Part shown: one piece after another, positions 56,110-64,000 of the stretch
Layout of the letters: each line of letters begins with the position of its first letter
How positions within the stretch are numbered: position 1 is the stretch's first letter
Source: Amblyomma americanum
Taxonomy: Eukaryota; Arthropoda; Arachnida; Ixodida; Ixodidae
Reading direction: 5' to 3'
DNA length: 64,000 nucleotides
Assembly: GCF_052857255.1 (NCBI RefSeq)
Contig: NC_135498.1
Coordinates: forward strand, 159,945,124-160,009,123
The notes under the pieces: model-generated
Told to the model about the DNA's origin: nothing
Databases searched by the model: none
What the model saw: only the letters and a program-made list of their open reading frames with translations
Made by a program: the position numbers and the translations under genes

Positions 56110-58035
56110 CTCTTCAGATAAATTTCAGAAAAGGATTCATGCAAAATTATCTCTTGTTATTTGCAAAAGCATCCGTCTACTTCGCATCTTGAAGATACAT
56201 TTCTTGTACTCAATTCGCAGTGTGGTTGAGTATCTTAAGAATGACAATCCAGCGGATTGTCTTGTGATTAGTGTCGATGTAGAACTATTTTCTTCTATCC
56301 CGTATGAAAATCTTGTGAAAAGCTTATGAATGTGTATATCGGAGCACAACGATGAGCTCGTGTTTAGGAACGGGTGTGTAACATAAGTCTTTTTTGGCCC
56401 TTGCCTCCTTTTATTTGAAGTGAAGAGCATGTTTGTGGAGTATGGCAGTGCGGCATATGTTCAAAAGTCTGCTAAATGTATTGATTCGAAGGTTGCCCCT
56501 GTGCTAAGCAATATTCTCTTAAGCAGGGTGGAAGGAATGATTGCCAAGAAATTGCATGGGCTGGGGGAAATCTTTCGCTACGTCTATGATTTTCTGGTCT
56601 TTTACAAAGGTTGTGATAGTGTGGGACCTGTACATATTGTGAACTTGTTTAAGGAGCAAGGCCTTTGTCTTAAGTTTACCTTGGAGAAAATGTCCCAACA
56701 AAAAGAGCTGCGGTTTCTGAACCTTACCTTGATGCTCTGCACACGCCATGTGTGCTAGCGATATTCACCCAGGAGTGTTAAGCAGCTACTTGACTGTTGG
56801 TCGAACGATTCTAAGCTAGTGAAAGATAGCATTGCGTCGTCAAGTCTAGGCTCGGTATTGTGAAGCCATGCTTTTACAGCGTGACAACTGGTTTCCAAGA
56901 GAAGATTTTAAGGCTAATGAAAGCATGATTTCCCAACCATGCTATCGCAGAAAAGTGCGATAAATTGTTAAAGCTGAGCATATAAGATTGGGCAAGTTGG
57001 TCTGACATGCTAAAGATAAGAATGGCGCAGCATCAAGTAACGAGGACAACAGGAGAGCACACCCACGCACAAGTGCCATCTTTTCAGCGGATGCAGAATC
57101 TAAGAGCGTGTACTTGACATTCAGCGTTGGCAGCCAAGGATCGGGCTCGTTCAATCTTTAGCGTTCAAATCCGTGTTTCCTCGTTTCCTTGACTGTCAAC
57201 GCTGAATGTCAAGCACGCGCTCTTGGATTTTGTATCTGCTCCAGGGTTGGCACTTGTGCGTGGGTGTGCTGTCCTGCTTTCCTCGTTACTTGATGCTGTG
57301 CCATTCTTCCCTTTAGCATGTTAAAAGCTGAAACCCCTTCGCAGGGACTGTCATGATCAGGCTGGGGCCAGCCAGTGAGATGCCAAAAGACTGACTGTGT
57401 TACTGTACATACATAAATTGTTGCAAAATTTGAAAACTGTGGCCAGAAGGTATGACGTAAAAATGGTGTGTTCGGCCCCTAATAAGTTGTCTACAATCTG
57501 TAAAATTGTTAATAACTTTGTGAATTTCGTTAGGGAAAAGCACATGTGTCGAGTGAAACGTGGCAACATATATGTGCCTTGCAACCATTGCATGCATTGC
57601 ATACCATTATCATGTGGTTGGGTTTATGTTGGTGAAACTGGAATGTGTATCAATGTAAGACTACAGGAGCATGAGAGGTATTTGGATATTGGTAGGGGTT
57701 GTAACTTATCTGCATATTACAAGAGATGTGAAGGCTGCTAGCCATTCCTTTCGGCAACACGCATTTTGGCACTACGTTCACAGCAGATTAACCAGAAAAT
57801 TATCGAGGCTAGACACATCTTATGACTCGGTGACGAATGTGTGAGTGTGCTGCCCATAGCATTAACATGCAGCGGGTTGGACTGTCTAGATGAGAGGAAT
57901 GTTAAGGGCAAACTTTTACTTATGTTGTGATGTAGCTTATGTGTAATTGTGTAGTTTGTGGTGTGTGGCTTTTCTGTATACTCTCTGTTCACTTCAATAA
58001 ACTTCAGTTGCGAGTCAGTGCCTGTTTTGTTTCTT
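56110..58035 (+). mobile_element. Penelope-like element, plus copy, interrupted
   Basis: It lies head-to-head with the minus copy. On + it reads 'DCLVISVDVELFSSIPYENL' (RT motif A, about 56260), 'KVAPVLSNILLSRVEGMI' (motif B side) and 'RYVYDFLVFYK' (the YVDDFLVF box with an Asp lost), all within 56018-56758. A linker 'RRYDVKMVCSAPNKLSTICK' and GIY-YIG 'CGWVYVGETGMCINVRLQEH' follow at 57397-57741. The tail ends 'caataaacttcagttgcgag' at about 58000. A palindromic insertion (56978-57319) breaks it. It reaches further 5' than the minus copy and is inactive. Confidence 0.85.
56978..57319. mobile_element. Palindromic insertion nested in the plus PLE copy
   Basis: Outer arms 'acatgctaaag..aagaatggcgcagcatcaagtaacgagga' (57005-57050) are mirrored by '..tcctcgttacttgatgctgtgccattctt..ctttagcatg' (57275-57320). 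'gagcgtgtacttgacattca' and 'gcgttg' are mirrored around 57105 and 57205. The flanks 'gttaaagctga' (56967-56977) and 'gttaaaagctga' (57320-57331) look like a target duplication. Removing the insert rejoins the PLE linker. Confidence 0.75.
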
Positions 58036-58106
58036 TTCTCGTCCCTGTCTCGTGCTGCTAGATTCAAGTACTTGTAGAGTAGATTCACTGAATTGTGTAC
58101 TTGCAG

Positions 58107-58157
58107 AGGCTTGCGAGAAAACGAGAAGAATTTTCTTTCCTTTATGCGGAATGGAAG
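58107..58157 (+). other. Possible exon continuing 54704-54793
   Basis: 17 codons 'RLARKREEFSFLYAEWK' after an acceptor-like tgtacttgcag. The downstream gttgaa is a poor donor, so the right border is uncertain. See 54704-54793. Confidence 0.2.
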
Positions 58158-58159
58158 GT

Positions 58160-60900
58160 TGAAATTTTTTTACTTAAATCTTTGCAGCATTAAATTCTAT
58201 TCGGAAAGGTAAAACCCACTTTATTGTACATTTTGTGTGCAATGGTGCCGGTGGCTGCATGCAACTGAAAACATTCGTCCAGGTTATCTAGCTAGCGTCC
58301 TTCTTCCTTGTGCCACATTTTCTGAAATAATATTTTGTCAGATTTATTTCAATCAGAATTTCTAAGAACATATTGGTGATCACATAATGGTGATCACATA
58401 ATTTGGTGATCACATGACATAATTCAAAGCGTGATCATTGGTATTTTTTAGTCTGGGGCAGTACAATGAGAAGTACATAGTATATAGTAAAATTAAATAT
58501 GACCAGTCTAACATAAACAAAACTACTTTTTTTAAAGGAAAATTTTGCTACTGAAGTGCTGGAGTGACATGGCATTATGAAGACGTGGACAGTGTGCTGT
58601 ATTCATGATGGCACGAGAACTTGCGTACAGTGCTTCAGGTAACTGGTGAGTACCTTGGTGCTGTGCTTCTGCTAATGTAGCCAAATTATGTTTTTAATCT
58701 AAGAGTGTATCTGAAAACTTAAGCAAAAATTGAGTAGTATTTAGATATTCTTGCACCAGATACCACTGTGAGAATTAGTTATTAATGATGTGTCTCACAT
58801 GTACCCTTGTCTGCTGAATATAGTAAGCATGGCTTTCGAGCTGAGTGCCTCCGACGTATGAAAAAAAAAATGGCCACTGGGCTGCTCCACGACGCGTGGA
58901 GCAGCCCAGTGTAGCACATTCAGGCTTCATGGAGTGGAGAATGAAGGCAGTAAATAATTTAAGAGTAGAAAACACAGCACAAACCACATTACCAGGAAAG
59001 TGACAGAACACACCGACCCTGATGACACTCTTTGCATGAAGGGTGTTATAAAGTTGCCTGTCATGTAGTGCAAGATGGAGGTCACACAGGACGGGTGTTA
59101 AATATGAGTTGATGCAGACACCTGTCATTACGTAGTACTCGCTGTAGAACTCGAGCAAGAAGCAAAGGTAACAGCTGAGCATGGCCACTCTTGTGCTTTC
59201 CTCCGCAAGCAATCTGGAATTGCACTTAGAAATCTTTTATGCTTTCTCTTGACATATACATCATTGCTGCATGTGGCGAGGAAAAGTACATACCCTTGAT
59301 GTCAAGTGACAGTGAACTCACAGGGCTGGTAACAGCTCACTGAGGTGTTGTGATATATCTACAGGGCACCTCATGAGAACAAAGAGCCCTTGAAGGAATT
59401 CTCTCAAAGTTTGTTGCCACATGGACCTCTTCGTAATCAATGACTCTAAAAGGCAAGCCTTCCTTTAGTGTCACAAAAAAAGGCCTAGGACATGCGTCTT
59501 TTTGCTTCTCCATTAGTGCCAAAATGTTTGCTAGCGAGAACTTTTGCAGATATATAATTATTTCACAAAATGTCAAGAAGGAGACTGAAGCTGCACCAAG
59601 CAGTACCAGTAAAAAACTTATCACAGCTGTTCAAAAAGCAGAAAGACTCATGCCTTCATCCTTCTTTTGCATCAGACACATGAGGACACTTCGTCTTTCT
59701 GGGTCATCATTTTGAAAAGGTTCACATGGCAACGGCCTTTGGTTAAATTTCTGCCAAGAGCCCTTTTTTGAAACTTGAGCATCCGTTCCTTGTGAGGCAC
59801 ACTGCAGAGATATTGGAATGCCTTAGTGAGCTGCTTCCGGTACGTGTGACTGCATTTTCACTGACATCAGATATTAGTACATTTTCTTGCACATGCTGAG
59901 ATAATGGAAGCTATGAGTGAAATCATGCGGTTTTGGGGAAGTGTGCTTCCTGGGGCCGTATTCCAAGTTTGTGTCATAATAAAAAGCGTCATAATCTGCC
60001 GCAACGGGCATGCCCGGGAACTGGATATAAACTGAGTGCGGGACTTTCGCTTCGTCTTGTCTTGCCTATAACAAATTGGATGGACGATAAATTCGGCAAG
60101 CGTCTCCCACCTTTTTCAGATGTTACCAATGTTCCTTGCTCGCTAAGTTGTGCATTTAGTACTATGTACAGAAAGGCACCTGCATTGAATTGCATCTGGC
60201 CCCCATCCTGAGCTACTTTCTATTTGCACAAAATGATAAGCAACTGTAAAGACTTTCATGCGCACAGTGCCGCCCGGGAAAGCGCATTTTGTCTGCTTCT
60301 TTCTGGACCTGTGGTTTTTACTGTTTACTGTTATGAGAAATGAATTTTGGGCAATAAATTATAACAGGTTGGTTCTCGGTGAATGGCTTTTGAAAGCTTC
60401 TACGAAAGCCGATTGTTCAATAGCGGATGGTTGATATGTATTTGTGAAATTTATATTTGGTGTTGTGTGACCACTAAATGAGGATTTTTTTTATGCTTTT
60501 CAGATGGATCCGACAGCAATGTGCAGATGTACAATGTGTGTAGTTTGCCATGAAAATAAAACGTATGTACTTGTACTCACCCAAACACTTACCACTTTTT
60601 CATTCTAAGCTGCATTCTTTGTACGTATGCAATACATAATATGCGTAAAGGAAAGCCTTGTACATAATACTTATTTCTTCGGCACCTGGACGGCTATATC
60701 TACAGTGAACATTGCGGGCAGAAGCTATACGAAGACGCATGTTCATGTACTACAGAAAGTACATAATTACAATACAGATAATTTCCGCTCTAGATGAAAT
60801 TACTTCCGAGTGAACGGAGGACGTATGCATACACATTGCGGAAACTCCAATAAGAACAAAACATAAGCATTCGTTGTGAAAAAACGATTTCGGTCTCGTG
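58160..60900. other. CACTA-like interior, no gene recognised
   Basis: AT-rich. It includes a perfect hairpin at 58875-58911. Minus-strand frames at 58775-59212 and 59337-59624 are the longest, but have no motif I can name. Confidence 0.4.
58875..58911. repeat. Perfect GC-rich hairpin, 17-bp stem, 3-nt loop
   Basis: CACTGGGCTGCTCCACG, loop ACG, then the exact complement. It is preceded by (A)10. The stem begins CACTGG, faintly like the CACTG terminus of the surrounding element. Confidence 0.9.
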
Positions 60901-61057
60901 CATAGCATGGCGTAACTTTCCGTTACCAAGAATGTGACAGTCGTCATACGGAGTCTCTGTTTCTGACATTCAGTCCGTACCTCATGTTGCGGAAAACCCT
61001 CCGGCAACGCATTCCCAGCGGGTTTCTCTGTACTGCGGAGCATATTTTTTTACAGTG

Positions 61058-63271
61058 TGGCTTATCCGGGTCGTAATGAGCAAGGAACTTGGAAGCCACA
61101 ATTGCCTGCTTAACTTTCTGAACAGCTTTTTCTTGTTCCTTGTTCCACTCCCACTTGGCCCCTTTAGCTAGGAGGGCGTACAGCGGAGCCAGCACAGTGG
61201 CCAGATTGGGCAAGAACTTGCCGTAATAATTTACAAGTCCGAGAAAAGCTTTCAGCTCACTCACTGAAGTAGGTTCTGGGGCTTCGATAACAGCCTTGAT
61301 GTTATCGTCCTTTGGTCGCAGACCCTTAGCGTCGATCCGATGGCCGAGAAAAGTGACTTCGTCTTGCCGGAATTTGCACTTATCCTTGTGCAGTCGCAGA
61401 CAGTACTCCCGCAGGCGTTGCAGCACCCTCTTCAGCCTTGATACATCGTCCTTTTTTTCAGCGATGATAATATCATCCAGGTACACCTGAACTCCTGGAA
61501 TATCGCCCAGCAGCGCGTCCATCCGCCTCTGGAATATAGCTGGAGCAGAACTTATGCCAAAAGGTAATCGGTTGAAACAGAAGAGGCCTTTCTGAGTGTT
61601 CAGCACTGCTATCTTTTTGGCATCCGCGTCTAAAGGTAGCTGGTTGTAGGCTTGGCGTAAGTCCAACGTCGTAAATACTTCTCCGCCATTCAGCTTAGCA
61701 AAAATGTCGTCCACTCGAGGCAACGGGCACTGTTCCATCACTGTGGCTGCATTCACTGTCATACGAAAGTCTCCGCACACTCGGAGAGACCCATCGCCCT
61801 TTAACACGGGTACCACTGGTGTTGCCCATTCGGCGGTTTTCACAGGCGCCAGGACATCTTGCGCAACCAGTTGGTCCAGCGCTTCAGACATCTTGTCCCT
61901 CAAAGCGTAGGGAACCGTACGGGCCTTAAAAAACTTTGGACACGCATTCTCTTTCAGCTGCAATGTGACCGGTGGTCCCTTGCATACGCCGAGTCCTGGA
62001 GCAAACACGTCAGCATATTCGTTGAGCAGCTCTTGCAGTTCCGTGCTGTCAGCTTTTATCTCGACTGGTTGCACACTCGCGACCACACGCGACAGCATTG
62101 CCACCCCAGCCTCGTTGAATGCCTTGATTGTGTCTCTGCCGCACAAAGATGGTCCGACGCTGTCAACCACTACGACCGTACCCGGAATGCCTTTCCCGTC
62201 GCATGTAGCCGTCATACTGAGCTGTCCGACAACTGGAAGTTCGCCCAAGAGGCAGGATAGCTTAAGCTGTGATTTGCGCAACGGCGGCCACAGCGCCTCG
62301 TACTTCCGGAACGTCGCTACGGAGATGACACTCACGGGTGATCCTGTGTCCACCAGCATAGTAAGAGGGACGTTATTCCAATTAATGTCCTTGTATATTG
62401 GCCGAACCTTGCGGATGCTGGCTTCTTGGTGGAGAACCGCTGCAATAGTGTACAGGGCTTCGCTGTCGTCCGAGCTCGTGTCCCCTGCTGCTGCCATTGC
62501 GTAGGAGCCCTGGCGTCGTTGGCCTCCCGGGTGCGATGCGTGCCGAAGGAAACTTGTGCTGGACTGGCACATTCGGCGCAGATGTTCTCGTTTGCCGCAC
62601 CGGTAGCACACCGCGTGAAGGTGTTTGCATTCCGCCTCGGTGTGCCACTCGCCACCACACCTGCCACATGTATCGCACTTCTCCAGCCTTGGGCGCGGCT
62701 TCGATGAACGACTCTTTTGACGGGCAAAATGTACCTCTCCTGGCTCTGAAGAGTGCATGCTTTTGGCGTTCTGGGAGGCTTTCTGTGCCGAGACAACAAA
62801 GTCTTCCGCCTCTTCTAGTGTAAGCTTCCGTTGAGTCAGTAAGTGTCGCCGGACGTCTTCATCTTGCACACCGCACACAATTCTATCCCGTAACATGCGC
62901 TCTAGTGACGTTCCGAAGTTTCACTTCTCCGCTAGCCGCCTAATTTCCGCAATGAAGTCCTGGGCAGACTCCCCGTCTTTTTGCGAGCGCCTGAAGAAAG
63001 CATAACTTGCAGCGATCTCGTTAACTTGCGGAGCATAGTGGTCTTCCAAATGCTGGACGACTTCTTGGTAACTCAGCTCATTCACTTGTTTTGGATGACA
63101 CCGCCCCTGCACCACTCGCACCGCACTGTCTGTGAGCGAAGCTATGAGCAGCGCTCGCTTCTTCGTTGGTTCCGCGATGCTATGGGCTTCGAAGTAAGCC
63201 TCCAGCCGAACACGATACGTAGGCCACGTACCTTCTGCATCCGTGAATTCCGGTGGCCGCCCGGCACTCAT
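61058..63271 (-). pseudogene. gag-pol: Second gypsy gag-protease-RT half with one in-frame TGA
   Basis: Frame from ATG 63271 (MSAGRPPEFTDAEGTW) to the insertion, with a single TGA at 62921-62923, where Cys would be usual in 'LAEK.NFGTSLERML'. Gag: 'FEAHSIAEPTKKRALLIASL', 'FFRRSQKDGESAQDFIAEIR', 'MLRDRIVCGVQDEDVRRHLL' and a zinc knuckle 'CYRCGKREHLRRMC'. Protease: 'TMLVDTGSPVSVIS'. RT: 'VPVLKGDGSLRVCGDFRMTV', 'FTTLDLRQAYNQLPLD', catalytic 'VYLDDIIIAE' and 'LGHRIDAKGLRPKDDNIKAV'. It ends 'AHYDPDKP', and the next residues come from the inserted TIR. Gag and pol are in one frame without frameshifting. Confidence 0.88.
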
Positions 63272-63320
63272 TCTTGCGCACGTAAGTTCGCCTAGCGCCG
63301 GCGCGCTATCTCGTCGCCAC

Positions 63321-63450
63321 TGCAGTATAGCATCACGCAGGAATGACACAACAAGAAGGAACGATTTATTCAGGCAGCCCCTTTTATAGCCCGCCGGTGA
63401 GGTGACGTTGTGATCACGTGGTCAAGCCAAGGTTTGCCGACGACGCATCA
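63321..63450 (-). repeat. 5' LTR of the second gypsy element
   Basis: 130 bp, matching 42006-42135 with one visible difference. On the minus strand it is followed by GTGGCGACGAGATAGC, the presumed primer-binding region; the tRNA is not identified. Confidence 0.92.
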
Positions 63451-64000
63451 GAAAGGCCACTATGTTCTTAAAGAGTATATGTTCTAGTATTTTGCAACAT
63501 GTGCTACTGAGCGAAATGGGCCGAAAATTTTGAGGAGAGTGCTTACCACCGGACTTGTGAAGTGGAGCCACCTTCCCGATTTTATATTCGTTAAGAAGGC
63601 TTGATGAGTCGAGTGAGTGCTGAAAAGGTTTTGTTAGTATAATTGAACTATAAGCGTGAGCACTCTTTAAGAACTTGGGGCTAACCGCATCATATCTAGG
63701 AGACGAATCACTTTTTAAAAACACGATTAGTTTAGCACTGCAAAGTACATAACAGTTATAGGTGGCATAATGGAGAATACTTGGCGCGGCATATCGGGGA
63801 TATAAACATTCTGACGCGAGGAAAAGCTTTCAATGAATGTATCGTTTAGTACAGTAGCACAAAGAAGTTTCGGTATAAGATTACCAGAGGTGTCATGTAA
63901 TGTAATTAAAGGGCAATGTGCAGGGTTCACAACGCGCCAAGATTTCTTAACATTTGTTTTCAAGAGAGACGGTAATGTCGAAGAAAGAAAGTTTTTATAA
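63451..64000 (-). pseudogene. CR1/Jockey-type LINE, RT N-terminal piece (part 1 of 3)
   Basis: The minus strand reads 'KKSWRVVNPAHCPLITLHD', 'LCATVLNDTFIESFSS', 'YDAVSPKFLKSAHAYSSIIL', 'YKIGKVAPLHKSGGKHSPQN' and 'FRPISLSSTCCKILEHIL'. This is the start of a LINE RT domain, which continues at 42005. The upstream part of the LINE lies beyond the window. One stop separates the two longest frames. Confidence 0.85.

Larger units (their letters stand above)
43832..61057. mobile_element. 17.2-kb insertion with CACTA-like terminal inverted repeats
   Basis: Left end CACTGTAAAAAAAT (43832-43845); right end is its exact complement (61044-61057). The gypsy frame resumes perfectly across it, sharing only 'TG' at both junctions, so a 2-bp target duplication is inferred. 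CACTG starts, A-rich TIRs and subterminal 'acgta', 'attcagtcc' and 'ggactgaat' motifs fit the EnSpm/CACTA superfamily. No intact transposase is recognised. The interior is mostly AT-rich with short frames, and carries nested elements at 48925-49583, 49587-50710 and 54815-58035. It may be an intron-rich autonomous element, a cargo-bearing one or a decayed copy. Confidence 0.75.
42006..63450 (-). mobile_element. Second Ty3/gypsy element, split by a 17.2-kb insertion
   Basis: LTRs of 130 bp (42006-42135 and 63321-63450, one visible difference) with TG...CA ends and a 5-bp duplication GAAAG (42001-42005, 63451-63455). Excluding the insertion at 43832-61057 the element is about 4.2 kb and has a single gag-pol frame on the minus strand. 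The two halves meet within one codon context between RT and RNase H. The polypurine tract lies just before the 3' LTR. Confidence 0.9.

Noticed and set aside
58775..59212. 145-codon minus frame as a CACTA transposase C-terminus
   Set aside because: A vague resemblance in spacing only; no conserved motif could be confirmed.

Overview
This is eukaryotic nuclear DNA, most likely from a hard tick (Ixodida). The grounds are a spliced host gene with GT-AG introns of 1.6-7 kb, tRNA-headed SINEs resembling the tick family Ruka (compared from memory), Penelope-like elements (PLEs) with GIY-YIG domains, tick-style Ty3/gypsy and non-LTR retrotransposons, and (AT)n tracts. I see no bacterial-style operon, CRISPR array, rRNA gene or convincing functional tRNA gene.

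Layout. Positions 1-520 hold a diverged direct repeat. Positions 1384-5140 are a decayed gypsy element whose protease segment is inverted relative to its polymerase. Positions 5195-5990 are the 3' end of a non-LTR element. The only recognisable host gene covers 7755-25662 on the + strand: the last five exons of an acyl-CoA synthetase / 4-coumarate-CoA-ligase-like (luciferase-like) adenylating enzyme. The exons join in phase and end at TAA 25660-25662. One of the four introns appears to use a GC donor. The N-terminal half, with the AMP-binding P-loop, is not visible here. The introns hold a minus-strand LINE broken by a 498-bp palindrome, several SINEs, purine-rich minisatellites and hairpins.

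Positions 27131-29952 are a complete DNA transposon with TTAA target duplications, 14-bp terminal inverted repeats and an almost intact Mutator/Kolobok-type transposase. A small TA-flanked MITE sits in its 3' tail. A LINE remnant at 30960-31450 and (AT)n/hairpin sequence follow.

From about 33.5 kb to the right edge is one nested transposon stack. A minus-strand CR1/Jockey-type LINE is split into three pieces (33510-34245, 41443-42005, 63451-64000). A nearly intact 7.2-kb gypsy element (34246-41438, LTRs 831/887 bp, flanking ATAC) lies in the first gap. A second gypsy element with 130-bp LTRs (42006-63450, 5-bp duplication) lies in the second. The second gypsy is itself cut between RT and RNase H by a 17.2-kb insertion (43832-61057) with CACTA-like ends. 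That insertion carries a PLE pair, a Harbinger-like MITE, a PLE-derived inverted repeat and a further palindrome nested in a PLE copy. Its own transposase or cargo could not be identified.

The genes therefore do not form a pathway: one host metabolic gene lies beside a graveyard of mobile elements, some of which look recently active (near-identical LTRs, intact TIRs and target duplications).
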